From positions 1 to 64,000 of the forward strand of contig CAZEAP010000018.1 of assembly GCA_964510315.1 (NCBI GenBank): a DNA stretch of 64,000 nucleotides, in the 5' to 3' direction. The DNA is from CAZEAP01 sp964510315. Lineage in GTDB: Bacteria; Planctomycetota; Brocadiia; SM23-32. This document shows, in pieces, positions 26,251-34,804 of this stretch (the first letter of the stretch is position 1; each line of letters opens with the position of its first letter). The notes below the pieces were generated by a model that searched no databases, was not told the DNA's origin, and saw only the letters and a list, made by a program, of their open reading frames with translations. Made by a program: the position numbers and the translations under genes.

Positions 26251-26787
26251 CTAACCGGTCAGTTCTTCAAGGACACTCTCGTGAATACGTCGGGCTCTGT
26301 CGCTGAACAGCACGAAGCGGATGTGCTCCACAGAACGGAGCTGCGGCAGCGCATCAAGGACTGTCCTGATTGCGATGCGCGCCGCCGCCTCCATGGGGTA
26401 TCCGAAGGCCCCGGTTGATATGGCCGGGAAGGCAATCGAGTCGATCTCGTTCCGCTCGGCCAACTGCAATGCATTGCGGTAACACGAGGCCAGCAACTCG
26501 TCCGAAGGCTCGTCCCTCCCATAGACCGGACCGAGACAGTGAATCACGTAGCCGTTTGGCAGGTTGTGCCCGCCGGTGATCACAGCCTCGCCGGGCTGGA
26601 TCGGAGCCAGGGGGCGGCACTCCTCGGCCAGGCCCGCACCGGCCGCACGGTGGATCGCGCCGGCCACGCCACCGCCCATGCGCAACTGCGCGTTTGCTGC
26701 GTTGACGACGGCATCCACGTCCGGCTGATCCGCAATGTCGCCCTGCACACATTCAACTGCTACGCCGTCCATACTTTGCCTTGTCAT
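26251..26787 (-). CDS. Macro-domain ADP-ribose-binding protein
   Basis: 178-residue stand-alone macro domain that binds ADP-ribose and commonly hydrolyses O-acetyl-ADP-ribose or removes ADP-ribose from proteins. Seen: VDAVVNAANAQLRMGGGVAGAI (ribose/diphosphate loop, here given as one run of its key residues NAAN and GGGVAGAI), CLGPVYG, and AFPAISTGAFGYP. The start at 26787 follows GGAGG; the frame is open nine codons more. Its place ahead of pncB-pncA suggests recovery of NAD breakdown products in one pathway. Confidence 0.9.
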   Translation of the reverse strand: MTRQSMDGVAVECVQGDIADQPDVDAVVNAANAQLRMGGGVAGAIHRAAGAGLAEECRPLAPIQPGEAVITGGHNLPNGYVIHCLGPVYGRDEPSDELLASCYRNALQLAERNEIDSIAFPAISTGAFGYPMEAAARIAIRTVLDALPQLRSVEHIRFVLFSDRARRIHESVLEELTG

Positions 26788-26884
26788 GGTTTCCTCCGGC
26801 CATTCGTCAGTCAAGTCCAGGAAGCTTTGTGATTGAACGTCCCCTGATTTCGCTCCGTAGGCGGAGGATGTGGCCGGGGCGGAC

Positions 26885-29599
26885 TCACACGCTGAGGCCC
26901 GTTGGGCGGTGGCCCTGCAGCCTTCCGTGCAGCCCCAGCAGCTTCATCAGTTCGTCAGCGACCCAGATGGAACTCGACACGAGCAGCACCAGCAGCCAGT
27001 CGATGACTGTAAGGTGCGTTGTGCCGAACAGCAACTGACCGGGGCCGCTGTGGACCACGAGCGCCTGCAGCATCACCGCCGCAGCTATGCCAATCAGCAC
27101 CCACGGGTTTCGCATGAAGCCTGCTCGGAAGAGCGACTGGTAGCGGGAGCGGGCATTGAAGGCCTGGAACCACTGGAACGCGGCCATGGTGGTGAAGGCC
27201 ATCGTGCGGGCGCGGCCCAATGAGCCTGTCTCGGACCGGTGCCAGAACAGGGCGAGCGTCCCGGCCGCCATCACCAGGGCGAGAATGCCGATGCGGCGCA
27301 CCAGCAACCAGTCCAGGATGGGCGCCTCCGGATCGCGCGGCGGCTGGTCCAGCACGTCGCCGTGGCGCGGCTCCACTCCCAGCGGAACGGTGCAGGCCCC
27401 GTCCGTCACCAGGTTCACCCAGAGTATCATGACGGCGGTCAGCGGAAGCTCCAGGCCGAGGACCAGGGCGCCTATCAGGGTCAGGATTTCGCCGACGTTC
27501 GTCGACAGAAGGAAGAAAACCACCCGCTGCAGGTTGCTGAAGATGACGCGACCTTCCTCCACGGCGCGCACGATGGTGGCGAAGTTGTCGTCGGTCAGCA
27601 CCATGTCGGCGGCTTCCCTGGCCACGTCGGTGCCGGTCTGCCCCATGGCCACGCCGATGTCGGCTCCCTTGAGGGCCGGAGCATCGTTGACGCCGTCTCC
27701 AGTCATGGCCACCACCTGGCCTTGTTCCTTCAGGGATTCCATGATCTTGAGCTTCTGGGCCGGTGCGACGCGTGCGAAGACGCCGCCGCGCATTGCCGCC
27801 TCGGCCAGTTCCTGCGGCTCCATCCCGTCCACGTCGGCGGCTGACAGGACTTCGCCGTCTTCGGCAATGCCGGCCTGCCGGGCGATGGCAAGCGCGGTGG
27901 CGGCGTGATCGCCCGTTATCATGATGGGCCGTATTCCCGCTCTCTTCGCTTCGGCCACGGCATGAGGGCTCTCCTGCCGGGGCGGGTCGTGCATCGCCCA
28001 CAGGCCCGCCAGCGTCAGTCCGTATTCGATATCCTGCTCTTCCACGCGCTCTTTGTCCGGTTCCACCTCGCGCCAGGCGCCCGCCATCACGCGCATGGCC
28101 TGTTCGGCGAAGCGGTCTGCCACGTGGCGGACCTGCTCCCGCCGTTTCTCACTCATCTCCACCTGCTCGCCGTCCGCTTGGATATGCGAGCAGTAGTCGA
28201 GCAGGCGGTCCGGAGCGCCCTTGACCAGCAGGAGGCGGCCGCCGCGGTCCTCCTGCAGATGGAGCGTGGCCATGTACTGGCGGCCGCTGGAGAAGGGGAC
28301 CTCGTGGATACGCTCGGCCTCGTCCTGCAGTTCACGGGCGTCCAGGCCGGCCTTGAGCGCCACAGCCAGCAGGGCCCCCTCGCTGGGGCTGCCCTGCACG
28401 CTCCAGGTGCCCTCCTGCTCCTTGAGCATGGCGTTGTTGGCCAACGCGCCGATCCGCAACAGCCTGTTGAGGTCCTCGGGCAACTCCCCCAGGGGTTCGC
28501 CGTCATCGGAGTGAATCTCGCCCTCCGGGTCGTATCCCTCGCCGGTGGCTTCGTAGGACCGCCCCCCGGCCCACATCCGCTGCACGGTCATCTGGTTCCG
28601 GGTGATGGTGCCGGTCTTGTCCGAACATATGGTCGTGACGGAGCCGAGCGTCTCGACGGCGGGCAGGCGACGCACGATGGCGTGGCGGTCCGCCATGCGC
28701 CGCACCCCGAGCGCCAGCGTGACGCTGATCACGGCGGGCAGCCCCTCCGGAATCGCCGAGACCGCGGCGGCTACCGAGAACAGCAGCATCTCCAGGAGCG
28801 GGTGGCCGGCCGCAAGCCCGACCACAAACACCAGCGCGGCCAGCCCCACGCCCAGCGCGCCCATGTAGATGCCCAGCCGGTGCATCCGTTTCTGGAGGGG
28901 GGTCTTCTCGCGTCGGGTGGCCTGCACCTCCCCGGCGATGTGGCCCATCTCCGTGTCCATTCCCGTCGCCACCACCAGCGCCCGTCCCCGCCCGGCGGTG
29001 ATGTTTGTCGACATCCAGACCATGTTGCAGCGATCGGCCACAGCGGTGTCAGGATCCACGGGGCTGGGCCCTTTTGCCACCGGCTGAGATTCCCCCGTGA
29101 GCGCGGACTCATCAACGTGCAACTCGTCGCCGCGCAGCACCCTCGCGTCGGCCGGCACACGATCACCGCTCTCCAACACCAGCACGTCCCCCGGCACGAT
29201 TGTGCGAGCATCCACGATGGTGACCGCGTCGTCACGCAGCACGCGCGCCTTGGGCGCCGACATCTCCCGCAGTGCAGCCAGGGCGCCTTCGGCCCGCCAC
29301 TCCTGCACGAAGCCGAGCAGGGAGTTGAGCAGAATTACGCCCATGATCACGCCCGCGTCCAGCATGTGGCCGGCCGTAACCGAGATCGCAGCCGCGCCGA
29401 GAAGCAGGTAGATGAGCGGGTTGTGGACCTGCCGAAGCAGCAGCCGAGCAGGACTGATGCCCTCCTCCCCCCTCAGCTCATTCTCGCCGTGACGCTCCAG
29501 CCGCCTCTCGGCTTCCTCCTGGCTCAGGCCCTCCGGGCTCGATTCAGACCGCGAGAGCAGTTCCTCGGTTTCCAGCGCGTGCCATTGCACATCCAGCAT
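26885..29599 (-). CDS. P-type cation ATPase, Ca2+ (P2A) type
   Basis: About 904-residue pump with ten membrane helices. Seen: actuator LTGES, M4 AIPEGLP, phosphorylation ICSDKTGTIT, KGAPDRLL nucleotide site, MTGDGVNDAPALKGADIG hinge (key residues GDGVND). The Ca2+-site residues of the SERCA type are conserved: Glu in PEGLP, Asn and Glu in STNVGEI (M5), Asn, Thr and Asp in WVNLVTDG (M6). Calcium export is therefore likelier than K+, Na+ or heavy metal. The start is uncertain: ATG at 29599 is used, but TTG at 29608 is better spaced from GGAGG. Confidence 0.92.
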   Translation of the reverse strand: MLDVQWHALETEELLSRSESSPEGLSQEEAERRLERHGENELRGEEGISPARLLLRQVHNPLIYLLLGAAAISVTAGHMLDAGVIMGVILLNSLLGFVQEWRAEGALAALREMSAPKARVLRDDAVTIVDARTIVPGDVLVLESGDRVPADARVLRGDELHVDESALTGESQPVAKGPSPVDPDTAVADRCNMVWMSTNITAGRGRALVVATGMDTEMGHIAGEVQATRREKTPLQKRMHRLGIYMGALGVGLAALVFVVGLAAGHPLLEMLLFSVAAAVSAIPEGLPAVISVTLALGVRRMADRHAIVRRLPAVETLGSVTTICSDKTGTITRNQMTVQRMWAGGRSYEATGEGYDPEGEIHSDDGEPLGELPEDLNRLLRIGALANNAMLKEQEGTWSVQGSPSEGALLAVALKAGLDARELQDEAERIHEVPFSSGRQYMATLHLQEDRGGRLLLVKGAPDRLLDYCSHIQADGEQVEMSEKRREQVRHVADRFAEQAMRVMAGAWREVEPDKERVEEQDIEYGLTLAGLWAMHDPPRQESPHAVAEAKRAGIRPIMITGDHAATALAIARQAGIAEDGEVLSAADVDGMEPQELAEAAMRGGVFARVAPAQKLKIMESLKEQGQVVAMTGDGVNDAPALKGADIGVAMGQTGTDVAREAADMVLTDDNFATIVRAVEEGRVIFSNLQRVVFFLLSTNVGEILTLIGALVLGLELPLTAVMILWVNLVTDGACTVPLGVEPRHGDVLDQPPRDPEAPILDWLLVRRIGILALVMAAGTLALFWHRSETGSLGRARTMAFTTMAAFQWFQAFNARSRYQSLFRAGFMRNPWVLIGIAAAVMLQALVVHSGPGQLLFGTTHLTVIDWLLVLLVSSSIWVADELMKLLGLHGRLQGHRPTGLSV

Positions 29600-29614
29600 G
29601 GTGGGCAAGCTCAA

Positions 29615-30176
29615 CCCTCCTGCACGGTCCCCTATAACCTCCCGTCAGCATGCGACGTAAGGCAGGCGTAGGATGGCCTCTTGTACGCACCATACCCAGG
29701 GGTGCGGGCTGGTGCAAGCACCCGGCGCCACAGCGGCGTCCCTCATCCAGATACACATCCGCCGTTTCACCCGGAGTTTCACCCAACTGGTGTCCGGCGC
29801 TGTCCGGTGCTGTCCGCTCGTGGCCAGATGGAGGGCGAAACGGGCGCGCCGGGCGGCCCTTTTGGCGCGTGCCCTCCAGCGGCCGACCGGGTACGGGGCG
29901 GCGGCGGCGGCGAGCAGGACACCAAGGCTGCCTTACGCTTCATTGCCCCTCCTTCGATCGCTACGATGAACGCCTGTAAAGGCGCGGTGATCGCACCGTG
30001 GCTTTGGTGTGTAGGCGGTTGGAAGGCCTTCTGACCGGTTACGATATCCCGCTATGGCGAGAATTGGCTGTGGGTGCGATCCATCACTCAGTGGTTGCTC
30101 GCGCGGATGTGCGCAACAGCGTACGGCCCATACTTCTCCGGGCTCGAATGCCGATTGATCCAGAGGTGGGTGCACG
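29615..30176. other. Non-coding gap before the decayed island
   Basis: About 560 bases without a supportable gene. Overlapping short frames in several phases have Arg/Ala/Pro-rich, non-protein-like translations. It probably carries the promoter of the P-type ATPase at its left end. No repeat or RNA gene was recognised. Confidence 0.6.
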
Positions 30177-31110
30177 GTGCGTACGAACGAAGTGAGCTGG
30201 ACACTCGTCGTCACATTGGCGCTGCTGGCATTTCTTGTTATAGGCTGGTCGGGCCTCCATCGCCCCACAGTCAACGTGGACAAGATCAATCGTCAGGCTC
30301 CTACCGCGGATGAAATCCACGTAGCCCCCGCGACAGAGGGTTGGGCGATTCGGCCGGTCCGCTTGCCCTTCCTGGTGGTCTCGGGGGGAGCCGGGCCTTT
30401 CCACGGTCGGCCGGCGTGGTGGTCTGGCTCGGACTGGAAGATCGCTGCTTTCCGGGGCGGAGAGGAACTGTTTAGCGAGTGGGTCACCTCAAGAAAAGCA
30501 AGAAAACAGGACGCGCTTATCAGAGGACTGTCGCAGAGATACGGAACGCAATTCCGGAGGCAATGGCTCATAGCACACTCTTGCCGCCCAGTGGTGGCGA
30601 CCGATACCGCTGCGCTGGAGCTGGGGCTGGCGCCGACCGGGGAACTGGCGCAGGCAGTCTATCTGTTCGAAGATGTTGAGAGCGTTCAGACCCCTCACGG
30701 CGCAGGGAATTGGGCTGGACGACCCTGCATTGGGCATGCTATGGTGGTGCGCCCCTTGAGGTGATCGAGATGTTGCTGGAGTACGGGGCGCCCCTGAACG
30801 CCGGGGGAAGGGGCTGGACTCCTTTGCAGGCCGTTGCGGACACGACCGGCATTATGCACCTACCGGACTTCGTTCACACTCTGTGCCGTCATGGAGCGGA
30901 TGTTAACGCCCGCAACAAGCTCGGCCGGACCCCCTTGGCGGCATGTGCGGTCGCGTCGAGACGGTGCGCGCCCTCCTGGAGGCCGGCGCCGACCCGTCCA
31001 TCACCGACAACCACGGCGCAACCCCCGCCGACTGCGCCAGCGAGAACGAGGAGATACTCAAACCCCTGGGGCAGTACGCCGACGACAACGAAGGCCCAAC
31101 CGCAGATTGA
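30177..31110 (+). pseudogene. Frameshifted ankyrin-repeat protein
   Basis: The 5' part (GTG at 30177) encodes a membrane anchor (VVTLALLAFLVIGW) and a soluble domain up to VYLFEDVESVQTPHG. The sense then moves to another frame at about 30700: GWTTLHWACYGG, VIEMLLEYGAPLNA and LCRHGADVNARNKLGRTPLA are ankyrin repeats. A one-base deletion near 30950 moves it again: GRVETVRALLEAGADPS and DNHGATPADCASENEEILK complete the array, ending at TGA 31108-31110. Three frames are needed for one continuous protein, so the gene is broken at two points, or the assembly has errors. The stop lies inside a repeat of the atctgtgtttatc family. Confidence 0.75.
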
Positions 31111-31127
31111 CGCAGATAAACACAGAC
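31100..31127. repeat. cgcagattgacgcagataaa repeat element
   Basis: Reverse complement of the ctgtgtttatc(a/t)gtg motif seen around 540, 730 and 800. It is the same low-complexity repeat family in inverted orientation, lying at the junction between the ankyrin pseudogene and the RHS fragment. Confidence 0.65.
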
Positions 31128-31171
31128 CAAGCACGTGCTTTGCCGATCTGACTCCACCGGGCCTTGGGTGG

Positions 31172-31871
31172 ACAGGCTCCGGCGAGGTGGTGTATTATCA
31201 CGACAGCGCCATCTACAGCATCTTCGCTCTTTCAAATCCCGATGAATCGGTCGTGGAGCGCTACCGCCACACCGCGTACGGGCAGACCACCGTCCTGGAT
31301 GCCGACGGAAGCGACGATGCGAACGACCTGTCGGATGTAGAGAACCCGTATCTCTTCCAGTCTCGCCGGTGGGAGGGCGCGGCGGGCATCATGCAATTCC
31401 GCCACCGGGAATACGCCCCGGACCTCGGCCGCTTCCTCACCCGCGACCCCGCCGGCTACCGGGATGCCTTCAACTCTCTACGGCTATGTCACCCAGCGCC
31501 CCACATCGGCGACAGATCCGATGGGATTGGCACGCTGGGAAGGCCACTACTTGATTTTAAGTATTGGCGAACTGTGGACTCTTTGTTACACTCATTGCTC
31601 CAAAGAGGGGGAAGGCGGTTCCGAGTACTGCTGCGAAGCCTGCTGCCTCGCAATGCCGGCCGCCCGCCAGTGTTCTTGTGGGAGCTTCCAGAGCGCGGCC
31701 AATCCCAGCGCTCTGGTGCCGGGCTGGTGTAAAGTCCTTTGCAAGCAGATTGCAGACGAAGAGTATGAGAAGTGCATGGATAAGTTCGGCAAATACCTTG
31801 GATTCGTTATATGCCCCAGGCACTGGCTGGCTGTGTACCACGCCTGCATCTGCGCCTGCATTGGTCTGTAA
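31172..31871 (+). pseudogene. RHS core fragment with Cys-rich C-terminal tip
   Basis: The start is missing. Residues ESVVERYRHTAYGQTTVLD, NPYLFQSRRWEGAAGIMQF and REYAPDLGRFLTRDPAGYRD are the RHS-associated core. One frameshift near 31468 separates this from LYGYVTQRPTSATDPMGL, which completes the core consensus in the frame that opens at ATG 31464. After DPMGL comes the variable tip of about 110 residues with roughly 16 cysteines (YCCEACC, WCKVLCKQ, ACICACIGL). RHS tips are normally toxins; this one matches no toxin I recognise. The gene behind it encodes a membrane protein that could be the immunity partner. Confidence 0.75.
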
Positions 31872-31931
31872 CGAGGCACAGAACGTGTACACGCCCGGTC
31901 AATGATAGCACTCGAGATAGGAGGGGCGCTG

Positions 31932-32426
31932 ATGAATGAAAGCTGCAGCAACGTGCCCGGACCTGTTGAGACCATCGGATGGTTTTGGATTGCGGTCGGA
32001 GTGTTCCTCCGTTGGCCGGGGCTGGAGATTCCCCTCTCCGTTCTGTTAGTAGGGCCCGCACTATACGGCGCTGCCGAGACCCTTTGGGCGGTCCTTCTGC
32101 TTGCCGCCGGGGTTGTTGCTGTCATCGCCGGCGCAAGGTTTCTGAAACTCAGACGTTGGGCTCTGAGCGTTTTAGGGGCATTCAGTTGGTTGGCGATCGT
32201 CGGCGTGCTGGGGTTCGCTACGTACTTGATGTGGTTTACGTACTGGAGGAGACCGGTTGCGGAACGGAGCCCGGGGACTCTAAGCTTGGCCATCGGTGCG
32301 GCCACTCTGATCTCTCTCCTCTTGGGGGTTCCGTTTGTCCTTTCGCTCGCTCACATACGTAGCCAGGCTGTCCAGGAAGCGTTTCGCAGATCCGAGGGAA
32401 ATCGGCCTGAGGTCGAAAATAGCTGA
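31932..32426 (+). CDS. Four-helix membrane protein, possible RHS-tip immunity
   Basis: 164 residues with four hydrophobic segments, beginning about IGWFWIAVGVFL, LSVLLVGPALYGA, WAVLLLAAGVVAVIAG and LAIVGVLGFATYLMWF, plus a fifth near ISLLLGVPFVLSL. The start at 31932 follows GGAGG; an ATG ten codons earlier is less well placed. It begins 60 bases after the RHS tip, the usual position of a cognate immunity gene. Unlike its neighbours it is intact. Immunity function is inference from position; no family is recognised. Confidence 0.55.
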   Translation: MNESCSNVPGPVETIGWFWIAVGVFLRWPGLEIPLSVLLVGPALYGAAETLWAVLLLAAGVVAVIAGARFLKLRRWALSVLGAFSWLAIVGVLGFATYLMWFTYWRRPVAERSPGTLSLAIGAATLISLLLGVPFVLSLAHIRSQAVQEAFRRSEGNRPEVENS

Positions 32427-32554
32427 GGTCGGTTGTCGTGCGGGCAGGCCGATGGAAGACCGCTGGACTGTCCCAAGTGCGTATGAGTTGTGCTTCCGCA
32501 ATAGGTTGCGCGAGCTGGCGCCAAACAAATTGGTTCGGACCCTGGAGGAATTAG

Positions 32555-33178
32555 GTGTCAGCTGCTTGGGGGTCCTTGGTCGGGGCTATCGCCGGAGCAC
32601 TGGCTGGTGCGGGAGCCGGAAGCGCTGCAGAACCGGGAGGGGGCACCGCAGTTGGTTTTCTCATAGGAATGTTCGGTGGTGCAGTGGCGGGCAACGTTGT
32701 AGGCAAGAAGCTCTTCAGTCCTGTGGCTAAGGCAGAGATGCATTGCCGCGGTGATGTGTGCCTCAAAGACCGCCCGGCGGGTACTCTGGCAGCGCTATGT
32801 GGTCGCTGGAATACTTGCCACCGGCTACATGTTAGTTGTGGCACTTGCGGGAGGCCCCGAACACGAGCTTCTGTCAGCGTTCGCGGCAGGAGTGTTTGTT
32901 GGAACGCTCGGCTGGACCGGAGACGTCCTCGGACCGAAGGCCCCGGACACGAAGGAAGACCCGGAGGCCCAACCGGACACGTCCGGAGCGTAAAGGGGGT
33001 TGGATCGGCGGTTTCTGAGTTGTGGCCAGAGCGGGAAGCTGAAGAAAAGAACCGACCCCTACTCCAACTCCACCACGGCCACGTTGGTGCCCTTGCGGGC
33101 TTTCAAGCGCAGGTAGAAGGCCCTCAGGGGCCGGCCGGCCTCACCGCGCAGTGGGCGGCCTCCACCACCAACGGGTAG
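32555..33178 (+). CDS. Glycine-zipper segment, possibly a second tip
   Basis: GTG start after GGAGG. The first 75 residues are protein-like: SLVGAIAGALAGAGAGSAAE and VGFLIGMFGGAVAGNVVGKK form two glycine-zipper helices, followed by AEMHCRGDVCLKD. Beyond about 32780 the translation turns Arg/Cys-rich and overlaps a better frame, so the true product probably ended there and the rest is noise after a frameshift. Glycine-zipper regions are common just after RHS cores, so this may be a displaced tip remnant. Low confidence. Confidence 0.3.
   Translation: MSAAWGSLVGAIAGALAGAGAGSAAEPGGGTAVGFLIGMFGGAVAGNVVGKKLFSPVAKAEMHCRGDVCLKDRPAGTLAALCGRWNTCHRLHVSCGTCGRPRTRASVSVRGRSVCWNARLDRRRPRTEGPGHEGRPGGPTGHVRSVKGVGSAVSELWPEREAEEKNRPLLQLHHGHVGALAGFQAQVEGPQGPAGLTAQWAASTTNG
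32754..32993 (+). CDS. Small two-helix membrane protein
   Basis: 79 residues with two hydrophobic segments (YVVAGILATGYMLVVALAG and LLSAFAAGVFVGTLGW) and an acidic tail ending PEAQPDTSGA. It overlaps the glycine-zipper frame. No good ribosome-binding site is seen. It could be an immunity-type protein paired with that segment or a chance frame. Confidence 0.35.
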   Translation: MCASKTARRVLWQRYVVAGILATGYMLVVALAGGPEHELLSAFAAGVFVGTLGWTGDVLGPKAPDTKEDPEAQPDTSGA

Positions 33179-33290
33179 CCCTCGTTGGTCTGGTATGTCT
33201 GCGCACCGGCCATGCGCTTCGCGTAGAGCCGCTCGAACTTCAGGCTCGTGGGAGCCGCCGGGGTGAAGGTGCGCCGGCAACGGTCAGCGC
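33061..33290 (-). pseudogene. Transposase-like C-terminal scrap
   Basis: On the minus strand AGRPLRAFYLRLKARKGTNVAVV resembles the end of IS110-type transposases (key residues FYxRLxARKGxxVAVV). Just before it a frame shift is needed to join YPLVVEAAHCAV. No inverted repeats or other transposase parts are present. The assignment is weak; it is included because the neighbourhood is otherwise decayed accessory DNA. Confidence 0.25.
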
Positions 33291-33402
33291 TCAGAATCGG
33301 TGCCGGCGGCCCGGCTGGGACAACCAGGTGCTGGAGGAGATGCGAGAGAAGTTGACCGGACGGCTGCTGGACTTCTGCGACGCCGGCATCCGGGGGCCTG
33401 GG

Positions 33403-34443
33403 CTATTGATCAAGGGCCGCCCGCACCCGGCGCAGCAAACGAAACACTCTCACCGCTTGGGCCTCGCTCATGCTGCCGGCGCCGCAGGAAGGTGTCAGGG
33501 CCGCCCTCTCCCATAGGAGCGAGGGGGAGATCCCCTTCTCCGTCAAGCCGGCGAAGCTCTGCCGGAGAGAGGCGGCCAAGGTGTCCACCTCCGCACGGGC
33601 TATGTCGGCGGTGGTTGGAACTATGCCCCACGCGATGCACCCGCCGCGGGCCAAGTGGACGGCGACGGCATCCGGGTAGAGTCCCATCGTGTGGCCGAAC
33701 TGGTAGGCGTCGAAGTTCAGCACCTGCACTCCCGTGGAAGCCATAACGCTCCAGTCGCTGTTGCCGCACACATGCATGCCGCTGATGCCCGCTGCCCCCT
33801 CTATGGCTTCGAAAATCTGGCCCAACATGGTGCGAACGTGCTCCCCCGAGATGCCGGCCAGGGCGCTGGAGCCGTAGGCGGCCAGCACGGGTTCGTCCAC
33901 GAAGATTATAACGGCCTCCTCGGCGAACTCGCTGAGTTGCTCGACCTGCCAGCGTGCGTTGCGGGCCAGCATTCTGACCGCCGCGTCCCGCAGGTCCGAG
34001 TCGCTGAACAGGACGTCCCCCTGCCGGTTCTGGATACTGGTCGTATAGGTGATGGGCCCGGTGACCTGGCCCTTGACGTAGGGCCACTTCCGTCCGCCTG
34101 CAAGACGCCGGAAGGCGTTGAAGCCGGCCGCCCTATCCTCGCGCAAGCCAAAAGGCTCCTGATCTTCGGCCAGCAGGAGGCCGTAGAACTCCTCGAGTTC
34201 CTGGTATTTATGGCCGCCTTCCCAGCGAACCTTCCCTCCCACCGGATCGCCACGCACGCAGGGCATGGGGGGGCTGAACTGGGCAATCATCCCCTCCGCG
34301 AAGTCGCGCTTCGGCAGTTGCGGCCAGTAGGGTACTGAAACGCCCCCCTTCAGCACAAAGGCCGCCGCCTCATCGGGGTCTCGATACGGCAGACTTCCGA
34401 TGCCCGTGGTCATCAGCGACGGTGTAAAGCCCGCATACATCAC
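33403..34443 (-). CDS. MetE/UroD-superfamily methyltransferase-like protein
   Basis: 346-residue protein related to the C-terminal barrel of cobalamin-independent methionine synthase and to UroD-fold methyltransferases. Seen: TTGIGSLPYRDPDEA at the start, PYWPQLPKRDF, VKGQVTGPIT, IIFVDEPVLAAYG, GMHVCGNSDW and LTPSCGAGSMS; the His-x-Cys and late Cys form the expected Zn site. The MetE N-terminal half is absent. Short 'core-MetE' proteins of this kind are thought to take methyl groups from corrinoid proteins; whether this one makes methionine is inference. A TATAAT box sits 75 bases upstream. Confidence 0.8.
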   Translation of the reverse strand: MMYAGFTPSLMTTGIGSLPYRDPDEAAAFVLKGGVSVPYWPQLPKRDFAEGMIAQFSPPMPCVRGDPVGGKVRWEGGHKYQELEEFYGLLLAEDQEPFGLREDRAAGFNAFRRLAGGRKWPYVKGQVTGPITYTTSIQNRQGDVLFSDSDLRDAAVRMLARNARWQVEQLSEFAEEAVIIFVDEPVLAAYGSSALAGISGEHVRTMLGQIFEAIEGAAGISGMHVCGNSDWSVMASTGVQVLNFDAYQFGHTMGLYPDAVAVHLARGGCIAWGIVPTTADIARAEVDTLAASLRQSFAGLTEKGISPSLLWERAALTPSCGAGSMSEAQAVRVFRLLRRVRAALDQ

Positions 34444-34517
34444 TGTTGAGCGCCAGCGAACGGACCCGCCCGTGCTTCCGGCCGCTCGGGCGGAAGAGAA
34501 CCCGGCTAAACCCAGAG

Positions 34518-34546
34518 ATTATAGCACGGTGGGACACCGGCATCGA
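34518..34546 (-). promoter_or_regulatory. Promoter of the MetE/UroD-like gene
   Basis: On the minus strand TCGATG (34546-34541), 17-base spacer, perfect TATAAT (34523-34518). The predicted leader is about 68 bases. Confidence 0.6.
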
Positions 34547-34804
34547 GCCGCCGGCGTTAGTTCGCCGGGGCATGGGACACACCCGCGAAGGTGAAAAAGG
34601 CCAGAGATAGAGGGATGGCGCCCGCTTCGGAACGGCCGCGCGGAGGCGCCGACTTTGCTTTCCGCCGCCCCATGCCCGGTCTGCAAATGGATCCTTCCAC
34701 CGGCACCATTGCTCTGCGGCCCGCCCCGCGAGGTGAGCATCCGCCTCCCGCGAAAGAGCCGCGCAACCGTGCCGGAGCATTGACGGGGTGGGGACAACTC
34801 CGCC
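34547..34804. other. Intergenic region between sulfatase and MetE-like gene
   Basis: No gene supported. Frames on both strands are Arg/Pro/Gly-rich shadows. It is part of a 361-base gap (34444-34804) that holds the promoter at 34518-34546. No hairpin with a T-run was seen after the sulfatase stop. Confidence 0.55.

Noticed and set aside
29673..29969. 98-residue frame upstream of the ankyrin pseudogene
   Set aside because: No ribosome-binding site, Arg/Ala-rich composition and three overlapping frames of equal quality.
33061..33290. Intact IS110-family insertion sequence
   Set aside because: Only a C-terminal fragment is recognisable, with a frameshift. DEDD residues, ends and target duplication are missing.
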